Source of the DNA: Streptomyces sp. NBC_00370
GTDB lineage: Bacteria; Actinomycetota; Actinomycetes; Streptomycetales; Streptomycetaceae
DNA: 64,000 nucleotides
Reading direction: 5' to 3'
Assembly: GCF_036084755.1 (NCBI RefSeq)
Contig: NZ_CP107968.1
Location: 8,537,510-8,601,509, forward strand
Shown: piece after piece, positions 34,293 through 42,822 of the stretch
Position numbering within the stretch: position 1 is the first letter of the stretch
How the letters are laid out: every line of letters starts with the position of its first letter
Translations under genes and position numbers: made by a program
The notes under the pieces: model-generated
Seen by the model: the letters and a program-made list of their open reading frames with translations, nothing else
Told to the model about the DNA's origin: nothing
The model's database searches: none

Positions 34293-34400
34293 GTGGCGAT
34301 CACTGATTCCGACATGGCGGGAGTGCTCACCGCCTACCTTGAGCGCTACCCGAAGGAGGCCGGACAACTGGCGGAGCCGCTGCGGCTCCTGGCCGAAGGC
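34293..34400 (+). pseudogene. Nudix protein N-terminal relic
   Basis: From GTG 34293 the plus frame reads ITDSDMAGVLTAYLERYPKE then AGQLAEPLRLLAEGRG. This matches the helical leader that precedes Nudix domains in actinomycetes and parallels the leader of the triple-Nudix protein. The Nudix fold itself is missing; the frame runs into a TPR relic. Confidence 0.5.
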
Positions 34401-34402
34401 CG

Positions 34403-34617
34403 CGGTGAACCTCGCCCGCTCGGTCGCCGCCCAACGCCGCTACGACGAGAGCATCGCGCTGTGGGGTGAGGCCCTGACCGTGATGGACGGGGTCGCCTCC
34501 GAGCGCAACCGGCGCGAAGCCAAAACGATCCACGCCACCACGACCCGCTGGATGCGACGTGGGATCCCCGGCGCCGCAGGCCTGTCCCAGCGTGCCGCCG
34601 AAGTCGCCCGTACCTGA
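34403..34617 (+). pseudogene. TPR tail of an XRE-type regulator (relic)
   Basis: In another plus frame, LARSVAAQRRYDESIALWGE then ALTVMDGVASERNRREAKTI ends at TGA 34615-34617. It is the C-terminal TPR part of a Streptomyces XRE regulator, joined by deletion to the Nudix relic. Confidence 0.5.
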
Positions 34618-34970
34618 CGCGGGGAGAGGACGGCGGTTCGATCTTCGGGGGTGCCGGCTGACAGTCGGCTGGTGTGAACCTCGTCGGTGCGGAACCGGCC
34701 GATGCGCGCCAGCGCTTGCAGCTCCGGGCCCAATCCTCACACCGGTGCCGTCTCGGCGGCTGCAGAGGTCCGCGTTGCCCTCCAGGACGTCACCGGGCCG
34801 GGACGGAGCCATGGCCGCCGCGTGCAATCGCACGGCTGTCGGCATGCGGGACTGGTGCAGACCGTGACCTCGTCGAGAACGTTGAGCACCGCTCCAGCAC
34901 GGACACACCGCCGAAACGGAGCTGACGGATATCTGGGGCCCCCGCGAGGCACGACATGGACCCGTTGGGG
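34618..34970. other. Gap downstream of the NYN gene
   Basis: No supported gene. Minus-strand fragments such as MGPELQALARIGRFRTDEVH are too short to assign. The terminator of the NYN operon should lie here, but I saw no strong hairpin. Confidence 0.4.
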
Positions 34971-35882
34971 TCAGTACTGCGATTGAAGGTGATGCCAGAA
35001 TCCGTCGCGCAGGGTTCTGCGGAGCATGGAGTGGCCTCGCAAAGACCGCTGGAGGAGTCTCTCCGCGTCGATCAGCAGGTCCTGGTCCACGGGGCCTGGC
35101 AGGTAGGGCAGGCCCGGCAGGAGTTCGCCCATCGCTTCCCGTCCCCGTTCGACCAGCCAGGTGGCGGCGATCTGCGCGCCGACGAACCGGGCCTGGTCGC
35201 GTGAGGGCGGCGGGTCGCCTTCGTGCTCGTAGGTGGTGACCGGCCGCCGGGTGACGTACGGCTTGCAGAATTCGAGGTCGAAGGTGCGCTGGCTGTCGAC
35301 CTCCCAGAGCAGCGGCTCGGCCTGGTTGCGCCCGTCGGCGGCCTCGATGCCCCACAGATGCACCCGCGCCCCGTAGCCCTGCGCGGCCTCGACGGCCGAC
35401 ACCAGGTCCTCGTCGCCGCCGACGAGTGCGGCGTCGCTGATGGCGCGGTGCCGGGCGAGCGATTCGAGATCCGTACGGATCAGCGAGTCGACGCCCTTCT
35501 GCTGGTTGTTGGCGTTGAGATTGCCGAGCCGCACCTTGACGTCGGGCAGCTCGGCGATGGACTGCTGCTCCGGGGTGTGGATACGGCGCCTGGCGCCGTC
35601 GTACCAGTAGACGCGCAGCAGCCTGCTGTCCGCGAAGATGATCCTGGCTTTGTCGATGAAGGCCTCGATGAGCCCTTCGGCGTCGAGATCGAACGACCGC
35701 CGGTCCTCGGTACCCGTTACAAGCAACCCGGCCGCAGCATAGACGTAACCGGCGTCGACGAAGATGGCATGCGTGGACGGAGTCTTCGCGACCTCGGCGA
35801 GCATCCTCTTCAGCAGTGCGTTGGTGCGCTCCAGCCGGGCGCCGATGTCGCTGGTCTCTGGATCGATCTCTGCCTCACTCAT
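34971..35882 (-). CDS. NYN-domain ribonuclease-like protein
   Basis: ATG at 35880-35882 overlaps the upstream stop by 4 bp and gives 303 residues. A helical start (IGARLERTNALLKRMLAEVA) is followed by a NYN/PIN-like domain with its conserved acidic sites: Asp in HAIFVDAGYV, Asp in QQKGVDSLIRTDL, and Asp pairs in AALVGGDEDLVSAV. The C-terminal ~110 residues (QARFVGAQIAATWLVERGRE) are helical and could bind RNA or a partner. NYN proteins are metal-dependent RNases acting on tRNA or other RNA. Coupling to a regulator-epimerase fusion is unusual. No signal peptide; cytosolic. Confidence 0.88.
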   Translation of the reverse strand: MSEAEIDPETSDIGARLERTNALLKRMLAEVAKTPSTHAIFVDAGYVYAAAGLLVTGTEDRRSFDLDAEGLIEAFIDKARIIFADSRLLRVYWYDGARRRIHTPEQQSIAELPDVKVRLGNLNANNQQKGVDSLIRTDLESLARHRAISDAALVGGDEDLVSAVEAAQGYGARVHLWGIEAADGRNQAEPLLWEVDSQRTFDLEFCKPYVTRRPVTTYEHEGDPPPSRDQARFVGAQIAATWLVERGREAMGELLPGLPYLPGPVDQDLLIDAERLLQRSLRGHSMLRRTLRDGFWHHLQSQY

Positions 35883-37459
35883 CCCGAATTCGGCCTGTGC
35901 TGCTGCAGCTTGGTGGATCCGCCCGGCGGTGTCGTCAACGCGCGCTGCAGTTCCCACCCGTACTCACGAACCCTGGCCACGAGGGTCGAGTAGGAGACCA
36001 GGCACCGCGGGTCCCGGCTCCAATCTACGAGCCTCATTGTTTCGCCCCACGCGGGGTATGGGGTCTCGCCCGGGCCAGTCCGTCCGGTCATGCGCAGCAC
36101 GTCGTCGCGCGACAGTTCGCTTGCCAGGTGGGAGACCAGTGTGCCGTCCCTCCGTCGGTCGGATACGAACAGGAGTCCTTGCGTGATGAGGGGTGCGAGG
36201 CCGGCGCGGACAGTGGTGACGGAAACGCCGAACTCGGCGGCAAGACCGGGCAGGGTGGGTATCCGCGCGTTCGCTGGGTAGACCCGGTCAGCCAGACGGT
36301 TGCGCATAATCTCCTCGATGCGTACTGCGGTGATCCTGTCGTCAGTTCCGCGAGTTCCCGCGTCGCGGCGTCCAGGAATCGTCGAGCCGGCCGCCCTCGT
36401 GGTCCCGAGCTGCTTTGGGTCTTCGGCTTCCTGGACGAAGCCGCTTTCCTCACCGCGGAAGAGAGTTGAATCGTGGACGGGAGGAGTGGTGGTGCGGCGC
36501 GCCGTCTGCGCCCAGATGTCGGTCAGTGACTCCTCCAGGTTGATCCGTGGGCGCCAGCCGAGCCGGTCGCGTGCGGTGCGTACGTCCGCCTGCTGCCAGC
36601 TGCCGCAGCCGTCGGGGTAGGGGAACGGGCCGGCGCCGAGCTGTTCCGGCGCGGACTCGCCGCGCTGGGCGCCGATCGGCGCGTGGCCGTGCCGGGCGGG
36701 GCCCGGGGCGTCCAACTCGTGCAGCGCGCCCGCGTATCCGGCGACCCTGGCCAGCACGGCGGCGGCGTCCCTGAGCTTCACGGACCGTCCGGTGCCGATG
36801 TTGACGATGCCCTGTGCCGCGGAGAGGGAGGCGGCGTGCACCGCGCGGGCCACGTCGCGTACGTCCACGAAGTCCCGCTGGACGCCGAGCCCGGCGAGCT
36901 TCAGCTCGCCGTCGCCGCCCTGCATGGCGCGGCGCATGGCCTCGGCTAGCCGGCCGAGCGGTGAGCCCGCCGGGGTGCCGGGTCCCACGGGCGAGAAGAT
37001 CCGCAGCACGACGGCGTCGAGCCCCGCGCCCAGGACGAGTTCGGAGGCGGCGAGCTTGCTCACCCCGTACGGGCCGCCGGGGCGCGGTACGGCGTCCTCG
37101 GCCGTGGACGAGCCGTGCGGCGACGGGCCGTACTCGGAGGCGCAGCCGAGCTGGACGAGCCGGGCGCCGCAGCCGCTGCGGCGCAGCGCCTCGCAGACGG
37201 TGGCGACGGCGACGGTGTTGTGCCGGATCAGCTCGCGCGCCCCGCCCCGGGTGGCACCGGCGCAGTTGATGACGACCCCGGGGTGGACGGCGTCCAGGAA
37301 GCGGGTGAGCGCTCCGGGGCTGCCGCCCGCGAGGTCGAACCGTACGTCGGCGTCGTCGCCGCGGCCCAGGGCGGTGAGATGCACGGCGGGGTCGGCGAGC
37401 AGCCGGTCGGCCACGAACCGGCCGAGGAATCCGTTGGCGCCGAGCAGCAGGACCCTCAT
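35879..37459 (-). CDS. NAD-dependent epimerase/dehydratase read through into a GntR helix-turn-helix domain
   Basis: ATG at 37457-37459 starts MRVLLLGANGFLGRFVADRL, a Rossmann NAD(P) motif (GANGFLG). YGVSKLAASELVLG (Tyr-x-x-x-Lys) and a normal epimerase end near residue 335 follow. The same frame continues without a stop through a ~55-residue linker into a GntR domain (IEEIMRNRLADRVYPANARI then AAEFGVSVTTVRAGLAPLIT) and a C-terminal tail to 35879. Total 526 residues. Either this is a true fusion, or a separate regulator starts internally at a GTG that I cannot pinpoint. It overlaps both neighbours by 4 bp. The epimerase would act on a sugar nucleotide. Confidence 0.8.
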   Translation of the reverse strand: MRVLLLGANGFLGRFVADRLLADPAVHLTALGRGDDADVRFDLAGGSPGALTRFLDAVHPGVVINCAGATRGGARELIRHNTVAVATVCEALRRSGCGARLVQLGCASEYGPSPHGSSTAEDAVPRPGGPYGVSKLAASELVLGAGLDAVVLRIFSPVGPGTPAGSPLGRLAEAMRRAMQGGDGELKLAGLGVQRDFVDVRDVARAVHAASLSAAQGIVNIGTGRSVKLRDAAAVLARVAGYAGALHELDAPGPARHGHAPIGAQRGESAPEQLGAGPFPYPDGCGSWQQADVRTARDRLGWRPRINLEESLTDIWAQTARRTTTPPVHDSTLFRGEESGFVQEAEDPKQLGTTRAAGSTIPGRRDAGTRGTDDRITAVRIEEIMRNRLADRVYPANARIPTLPGLAAEFGVSVTTVRAGLAPLITQGLLFVSDRRRDGTLVSHLASELSRDDVLRMTGRTGPGETPYPAWGETMRLVDWSRDPRCLVSYSTLVARVREYGWELQRALTTPPGGSTKLQQHRPNSG

Positions 37460-38280
37460 CGTGCGGCGGGATGGTCGGAGATCCGCTGAACCCACTGGTC
37501 GGGCGAGGAGCGCTCGCGTCGGGTCGGCAGGAGTTCCGGCTCGGTCCAGACGCGGTTGAAGGTATCGATTGTTCCCATCTCGATGGCTTGCTGGACGAAT
37601 GCCGCAGCTCTCTCTGCCCGGCCGTCGTCGCTCATGCGACGGCGTGGCGCGGCGAGCAAGGTCGCAGCGCGCCGCGACCAGGACTGGGCGGTGCTGCTGT
37701 GTGGTGGCTGGTAGCCGAGTTGGGTGCACACTTCGCGGGCGGCCCACCGGGCGTGGCCGAACGTGACGTACCACGACGGATGAAAGAGGGCCTTGTGCGC
37801 GTACGGCCATATCTTCTGGGGGACGACGGCGCCTTGGCTGGTGGAAATCTGACCGGCTGTCACCAGCGCTTCGACGAGGTGTTGCTCATAAGCGTGCTCA
37901 GGTGCCTTCTGGCCCTTCAACCGCATGGCGTCGGGTGCGAAGAGGAGCCTCGGCTGGAGGATGCTGTTGGTCACCACGTCGACGGGGTGGCCGGCGCGGA
38001 CAACGATCATCCGTGTCACTAGAGGCGCTTTTGCGATGCGACGGTGTTGGGAGGTGGTGAGATTTTTCCCGGCGGTCTCCCGTTGGAGGAGGCCCTTGAT
38101 GAAGTCGGCGTAATCGGCGGCCCTCCCGTGGGGATCATGGAGCGTGCAGGTGATGGTGGGAGGCAGGGGGAGACCGCCGGTCTCCTCCACGAGTGGTGCT
38201 GCCGCCGTGAGTATCTCGTTGGCCAGGGCGGCCATCTTCGGGTTACTCCCGGTCCTGTCGTCCACTGTGATCTGGGTCAT
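37456..38280 (-). CDS. Zincin-like protein lacking the HExxH motif (hypothetical)
   Basis: The 274-residue protein begins TQITVDDRTGSNPKMAALAN and ends with FNRVWTEPELLPTRRERSSP, a tail I recognise from a Streptomyces family of zincin-like metallopeptidases. In relatives the middle carries HExxH. Here the matching stretch reads EHAYEQHLVEALVTAGQ without a His-Glu-x-x-His, so zinc peptidase activity is unlikely. The assignment is by memory of the family and is tentative. It overlaps both neighbours by 4 bp, in an operon with a small protein upstream and the epimerase-GntR fusion downstream. Confidence 0.6.
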   Translation of the reverse strand: MTQITVDDRTGSNPKMAALANEILTAAAPLVEETGGLPLPPTITCTLHDPHGRAADYADFIKGLLQRETAGKNLTTSQHRRIAKAPLVTRMIVVRAGHPVDVVTNSILQPRLLFAPDAMRLKGQKAPEHAYEQHLVEALVTAGQISTSQGAVVPQKIWPYAHKALFHPSWYVTFGHARWAAREVCTQLGYQPPHSSTAQSWSRRAATLLAAPRRRMSDDGRAERAAAFVQQAIEMGTIDTFNRVWTEPELLPTRRERSSPDQWVQRISDHPAAR

Positions 38281-38489
38281 CGTTGTGCTCCTGCGGTGAG
38301 GGAAGTCGCGCTGTCGACCTGGAACCGGGCGGCAGTGTGGATCCGGTGGTGAGACAGCGCGGTGATTCGGACGGGGATCGTCAGGGGGCCCGCTGCGGTG
38401 CGTACGTGGACCACAGCTCTTCCGTCCCGCCTGCAGGCCGGACGGGTCAACCAGCCGCGGCGGATGCGGGTAAGCACAATCTCAGGCAC
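38277..38489 (-). CDS. Small conserved-type protein, first gene of the operon
   Basis: The 70-residue basic product reads MPEIVLTRIRRGWLTRPACR then VVHVRTAAGPLTIPVRITAL, and is predicted to be mainly beta. I do not recognise a named family. Its stop overlaps the start of the zincin-like gene by 4 bp, giving four consecutive 4-bp-overlapping genes, so it is likely real and translated. A role as a small accessory or DNA-binding protein is possible. Confidence 0.6.
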   Translation of the reverse strand: MPEIVLTRIRRGWLTRPACRRDGRAVVHVRTAAGPLTIPVRITALSHHRIHTAARFQVDSATSLTAGAQR

Positions 38490-38807
38490 AGATGGTCCTC
38501 ATGCTGTTCGTGGGTGTGGTTGCGGCCAGTTGTCTACCGTCGCTACGGCCGCGCTATAGGGCCGTCGGGATACGGTTCTCGGATCAGGTGCGTGTGCCGA
38601 ACTGTCCGAGCAGCCAGGAGACCGGCGGCGTGAGCCACTCGGCCGGAGTGCCGGCGCGAGGGCAGACGGGCGCAGGGCAGATAGCCGGGTTTCCTTCCCA
38701 GCAGCCGGTGAGCAGTGCGCGCGGCACGGATTTGGCAGTGGCCTCGGCGAGGGACCATTCGCGTGACGGGCACCAACTGGTCCGCAGGTTCGCCGGGCTC
38801 CGGGCGG
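38490..38807. other. Promoter region upstream of the 38.5-35.0 kb operon
   Basis: No gene is firmly supported. A Cys-bearing minus-strand reading (WSLAEATAKSVPRALLTGCW) exists but has no clear start. The operon promoter should be close to 38500-38560. Confidence 0.35.
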
Positions 38808-38963
38808 TTAGCGGTCGGCCTTGCGGCGCCCGAGTACGCGGGCCAGGCTGTCCTTGCCGGCGAACTCGTAGGAGAGGTTCTGCCGGGTGACTCCGGCGGC
38901 CCGTGCGACGTCGACTACCTGACGTCGGAGCACGGCTCGTCGCCGACGCCCACCGTGCGGCAT
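38808..38963 (-). CDS. Very small helix-turn-helix-like protein
   Basis: The 51-residue product reads MPHGGRRRRAVLRRQVVDVA then RAAGVTRQNLSYEFAGKDSL. The middle resembles a helix-turn-helix tail found in short Streptomyces proteins. It may be a complete tiny DNA-binding protein or a fragment. It follows (in its direction) the 38984 gene by 20 bp. Confidence 0.4.
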   Translation of the reverse strand: MPHGGRRRRAVLRRQVVDVARAAGVTRQNLSYEFAGKDSLARVLGRRKADR

Positions 38964-38983
38964 TGAGTAGAGATTCGCGCGAG

Positions 38984-39589
38984 TCAGGTGGCTGCCGCAG
39001 CAAAGCGGATCAGGGTGGTGCGGTGCAGCTCCCGGACGACGTGGCGGGCGACGACGAACGGCAGGTCAGGCGAGTCGAAGAGGACCAGCGCGTCCGGGTC
39101 GGGCACTCCGGGTTCGCCGGGGCGGGGGTAGAGGGTGCCGCGGACGCCGATGTGTTCGGCTTCGCGGACGCGGAGCTCGACGTGCCCTTCGCGCAGGCGC
39201 GGGCACCACTGCGGGGCCATCTTCGCGCAGATCTTACACATGGGTGGGATGGTGGTGTGTACACCGTCCCAGTGGTCCGGCGGGGTGTCGTCGTACAGGG
39301 GCAGCACCCAGGTCATGCCGTTCATGTAGCGTGCGGCCGGGGCTTTGCACCCGGCGCAGAGCAGTCCTTCCATGGCTTTCTTCTGGCGTGCGGGGTGGAG
39401 TTCGGCGGTGTACTGGGGTTGTCCGGTGGGGTCGCCGGTGCACTGTTCCCACAGCGTGTCGAGGTCGCGGTGTAACTGGTCCTGGTGGGGGTCGGCGTAG
39501 TGGATGCCGGCCGGGGTGATGACAGGTTCGGGATGGGAGATGGTCTCTCCTGCCCAGGGGATGACGTAGGGCACGATCGGCCTGCGCAT
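38984..39589 (-). CDS. Hypothetical protein with a Cys4-type zinc site
   Basis: ATG at 39587-39589 with the ribosome site AGAGGAAC gives 201 residues, starting MRRPIVPYVIPWAGETISHP. Two CxxC knuckles (LCAGCK and CKICAK, about 50 residues apart) suggest a structural zinc site. The C-terminus (LPFVVARHVVRELHRTTLIR) is helical. I do not know a function; similar proteins accompany ATP-binding regulators and PF04672 methyltransferases in Streptomyces, as they do here. Confidence 0.75.
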   Translation of the reverse strand: MRRPIVPYVIPWAGETISHPEPVITPAGIHYADPHQDQLHRDLDTLWEQCTGDPTGQPQYTAELHPARQKKAMEGLLCAGCKAPAARYMNGMTWVLPLYDDTPPDHWDGVHTTIPPMCKICAKMAPQWCPRLREGHVELRVREAEHIGVRGTLYPRPGEPGVPDPDALVLFDSPDLPFVVARHVVRELHRTTLIRFAAAAT

Positions 39590-39766
39590 GGTGTTCCTCT
39601 GTAGGTTGCGGTGAGTTGAAGCTTGGCCCACCAGCGTGTTTGTGCCTGGGGACGGTCTCGGCTTGGTTGAACTGGGCCTGCGGCTGGGAGCGGATTCGCC
39701 CCCGCTGCAGGGGGTCTGGCCCGTGCCTGCCCACGTCCTGGGGGCAGCGTTGACGGGCACGGGGGA

Positions 39767-40315
39767 TCAGGTGGCGCTGGTGAGTTGTTGTGTGAGTGCG
39801 GTGTGCGGAGGTGGTTCGGGCCGGAGTTGGGCCAGGGCCTCGCGGAGTCTTGACGGTGGGACGAGTCGGTCGCTTGCGGAGGGCCGCAGCCAGTAGGGTC
39901 CCGGGGGAGCGGAACGATTCAGTGGCGGCAGGGTGATCGTGTGTGGTCCTCCCACGCACACGCCATGAGTGTGTGGGGCCCAGAGAGTGGATGTTCCGGG
40001 TGGGACGAGCCAGTAGAGCCATCCGCTGTCGGGGTCCTCGATGACGGGGCCGCATCCCCTCTGCAGCTCGTCCATCCGGGCGACCGCGGCGTGGGCCTGG
40101 ATGCCGGAGGCGGTGATGACCACGTCGAACAGGTTGCCCCCGAGGCGTACACAGGTGTCCCGCCGCTGGTCGACCGCGAGAAGCGTCCGGATCAGCTCCG
40201 CGAGGTCTGCCATGTCCTCGGCAGGCTCTCGCCCCAGTCCGGCGGCTTCGATCAGCCGGTCCATCATCTGAACACCGATGACGGACGCCTCGGCCGTCAG
40301 GGCCGACACGGTCAC
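39767..40315 (-). CDS. Hypothetical Streptomyces protein, paralog of the 42265 product
   Basis: The 182-residue protein has a conserved core, SGWLYWLVPPGTSTLWAPHT then TITLPPLNRSAPPGPYWLRP. The 42265 product shares the same order (LYFLVPPGST ... FVILPPHSKQSPPGPYWLIT), so the two are diverged duplicates. The VPPG and LPP motifs resemble a small-ligand or nucleotide-binding beta domain but no enzyme family is recognised. Its ATG overlaps the stop of the ATP-binding protein by 4 bp, so they are co-translated. Confidence 0.72.
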   Translation of the reverse strand: MTVSALTAEASVIGVQMMDRLIEAAGLGREPAEDMADLAELIRTLLAVDQRRDTCVRLGGNLFDVVITASGIQAHAAVARMDELQRGCGPVIEDPDSGWLYWLVPPGTSTLWAPHTHGVCVGGPHTITLPPLNRSAPPGPYWLRPSASDRLVPPSRLREALAQLRPEPPPHTALTQQLTSAT

Positions 40316-40752
40316 AGGTCCACCTGCCTCGGCTGCATCGTGGCGCGGACGGTCTTGCCACCAATTTCCGCACAGACGAACCAGGAGAGGACGGCGCCGT
40401 GCTGGGTCGCGTCCTGGAGCCCGCCACCTCCCATGTCGCCGGTGACAGCTTTGTCGAAGACGGGGAAGGTGGGGTTGGGGTCGGAGACGTCGATGAGGAG
40501 TTCACAGGCTTCGGTGATGCTGAGGCTGGCATGGAGGCGTTGCCCGGGCCGCTCGGCGGTAAGGCCGTGGTGTACGGCGTTGTCGACGAGGCTGTGCAGG
40601 ACGTGGATTGCGGTCTGCCGGTCGCCCGGCCAGCCCAACTCGACAAGGACTGCCCGGGCTTTGAGACGGGCGCGTGCGCCGGCGCTGGAGCTTGCGGGTA
40701 GGCCGAGGGGGATCGTCCGGATGACCGGCGCGGTCTTCGCGGCTGGTTTCAT
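40312..40752 (-). CDS. ATP-binding regulatory protein (anti-sigma/HATPase-like)
   Basis: ATG at 40750-40752, after GAAGGAG, gives 146 residues. The HATPase_c_2 signature is clear: N box HVLHSLVDNAVHHGLTAE, G1-like DVSDPNPTFP and a glycine-rich MGGGGLQDA. Such proteins are serine kinases of anti-anti-sigma factors or stand-alone regulators, abundant in Streptomyces. It is coupled to the 39767 gene and follows the PF04672 methyltransferase (41058) in the same direction, a frequent association. No partner sigma factor is visible. Confidence 0.85.
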   Translation of the reverse strand: MKPAAKTAPVIRTIPLGLPASSSAGARARLKARAVLVELGWPGDRQTAIHVLHSLVDNAVHHGLTAERPGQRLHASLSITEACELLIDVSDPNPTFPVFDKAVTGDMGGGGLQDATQHGAVLSWFVCAEIGGKTVRATMQPRQVDL

Positions 40753-41057
40753 CACGGTCGCTCCTTCGGCCAGGGGGAGGGTGCACCAGGTAGGTGCAGG
40801 GTCTGCGCCGGCGCGACGCAGTGCGGGTCGACTGGGGGACCGGTCGTTCTCCGAGGTCACACTCCGGTGCTCTCCGTAGAAGGCGCGGACGCCGATGCTG
40901 TGCCGGTCACGATGACCCGTGGTGCCGGGCGACCACCCCGGCGAGCAGCAGTCGCCCGCGCTCAACGGGCAGTTCCGCTTGCTCAACAGACACCCGGGCA
41001 CCGCCCGCAAGGAAGCGGGCACCGAGAGCCGGTCCGCAAGGAGTTGACGGGGTGTAT

Positions 41058-41840
41058 TCATAGGGTGCCTACGCCTGTGTAGATGGCGCTGCGCTCGTCC
41101 ACCGGGGCGGCGTCGTTCTTGTGCCAGTGGGGTGCGGGGACCAGGCCCGGGCTGACCAGGTCAAGGCCGTGAAACAGCCGGACCACCTCCTCGCGCGTAC
41201 GTGACGTCACGCCGATACCGCCCCCGTTGTAAGCACCGGTGATCTGGTCCCCGAGCTGTGGGTGGTGGTCGAAGGTTCCGTGGGAGAGGACCAGATAGCT
41301 GCCGGGTGCGAGGGCGTCGATGAGGGTGCGGGTGATCGCGTACGGGTCGTCGGTGTCGGGGATGAAGTGGAGCAGGGCGATCATGGACACGGCGACGGGC
41401 CGGCTGAAGTCCAGGTGTGCTGCGGCGTGTTCGAGGATGGCGGCCGGGTGGCGGGCGTCGGCGTCGATGTAGTCGGTCCTGCCCTGGGGGGTGCTGATGA
41501 GCAGTGCCGCGGCGTGTGCGAGGACGATGGGGTCGTTGTCCGCGTAGACGACCCGGGCGTGGGGGTTGATGTGCTGTGCGATCTGGTGGAGGTTCGGTTC
41601 GGTGGGGATGCCGGTGCCGATGTCGAGGAACTGGGTTATCCCCTGGCCGGCCAGCCACGCGGTCACGCGATGCATGAATGCCCGGTTCTGCCGTGCGGTG
41701 GCCTTCGCCATCGGCGGTAACTTCTCGCCGACCTGACGGTCCACCAGGTAGTGGTCCTTGCCGCCCAGCAGCCAGTCGTACACCCGTGCCGGGTGCGCGA
41801 CACCTGTATCGACCTGCGGTTTCGGAGTCCGGTAGTTCAT
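41058..41840 (-). CDS. S-adenosyl methyltransferase, PF04672 (DUF574)
   Basis: The 260-residue protein starts with the family hallmark AHPARVYDWLLGGKDHYLVD, then motif I FLDIGTGIPTEPNLHQIA, VVYADNDPIVLAHA, and PVAVSMIALLHFIPD. This family is nearly confined to actinomycetes and often lies beside HATPase and XRE regulators; its substrate is unknown. It belongs to the minus-strand regulatory block 38984-41840. Confidence 0.92.
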   Translation of the reverse strand: MNYRTPKPQVDTGVAHPARVYDWLLGGKDHYLVDRQVGEKLPPMAKATARQNRAFMHRVTAWLAGQGITQFLDIGTGIPTEPNLHQIAQHINPHARVVYADNDPIVLAHAAALLISTPQGRTDYIDADARHPAAILEHAAAHLDFSRPVAVSMIALLHFIPDTDDPYAITRTLIDALAPGSYLVLSHGTFDHHPQLGDQITGAYNGGGIGVTSRTREEVVRLFHGLDLVSPGLVPAPHWHKNDAAPVDERSAIYTGVGTL

Positions 41841-42264
41841 GTGACGTCTCCAGCCCGGCTGTGTGCCGCGGTGGTGTCACCGGCGTGGTCCGCGACGTAC
41901 GTGGCGCGGTTCTGCACGGCGGGCGCACCGGCGCGCCCGCGCGTAGGAGGGCATGGCGGTGTGTGGTGAGGCAAGGGTGTGATCATCAGAGTTTCCTTGG
42001 CGCTGGCTTGGTAGCCGGGGATCAGGATCAGAGGAGAGAGGAGATAGGCGGAGGAGGAGACAGGGGGAATGAGGGGGGAGGGGCTGCCGGGGCGTCGTTT
42101 CCCGTCGCATCAGAGGCTGGGGGAGCCTTGTGGTCAGGGAGTGGGCGGACGCCCCGGCGGCCGGTCTTCCGGTGGTGAACACCGCATGCGGCCTGTCGCC
42201 GGCGCGACTTCGGGAGCCGTCGGTGTGCCGTTCGCCTGCCGGGCGTGTGCCGGGCCGGTGGTCG
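41841..42264. other. Purine-rich intergenic stretch
   Basis: No gene is supported. 42000-42095 is strongly purine-rich on the plus strand (GGAGGAGGAGACAGGGGGAA), and a run of ten G lies at 42297-42306. The promoter of the methyltransferase gene should be near 41850-41900. Confidence 0.4.
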
Positions 42265-42684
42265 TCAGCGCTGGTACGAGTTCGGTCTGTTCAGGTGGGG
42301 GGGGGGCGGTCGGTCCGACCGCTGACCGCTGATCACGTTCATGAGCGCGGCGGCCAGTACGCGGGTGTCGGTGTGCAGGTGGCCGGAGTTGGGGGTGATG
42401 AGCCAGTACGGTCCGGGCGGGGACTGTTTGCTGTGCGGGGGGAGGATGACGAAGGTGCTCTCGCTGAGTGGTGAGGACTGCGGGCAGGTCCAGTGTGCGG
42501 TGCTGCCTGGGGGGACAAGGAAGTACAGGGCCCGGTCGGTGGGCTCGACCATGACGGCGCCGGGTTTCGGCAGGGCGTGCAGGACCTGCAGGCCGACGAA
42601 TCGTGGGATTTTGACCGCGTCCCATTCGAGGCCGGCGGCTGCGATTCGGGTGTGGCCGGCCGGCGCGTGGTGGGGCCTGTCCAT
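42265..42684 (-). CDS. Hypothetical Streptomyces protein, paralog of the 39767 product
   Basis: The 139-residue protein starts after GAAGAGG at 42684 and shares the core ALYFLVPPGSTAHW ... FVILPPHSKQSPPGPYWLIT with the 39767 product. The N-terminal 50 residues differ. The function is unknown. It is the first gene of the minus-strand regulatory block, separated from the methyltransferase by the purine-rich gap. Confidence 0.65.
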   Translation of the reverse strand: MDRPHHAPAGHTRIAAAGLEWDAVKIPRFVGLQVLHALPKPGAVMVEPTDRALYFLVPPGSTAHWTCPQSSPLSESTFVILPPHSKQSPPGPYWLITPNSGHLHTDTRVLAAALMNVISGQRSDRPPPPHLNRPNSYQR

Positions 42685-42822
42685 GGTCCGCCTCTTCCGT
42701 GTGCCGGGTAGATGCGAGGACAGTACGGCTGCACAGAGGTCAGGACCCGGACTGAGAGACCGGGTGGTCCCCCAGTACGGGTATCGGTGTGAGGGCCGCC
42801 AGGCTGGTTGAACCAGCCGGGG

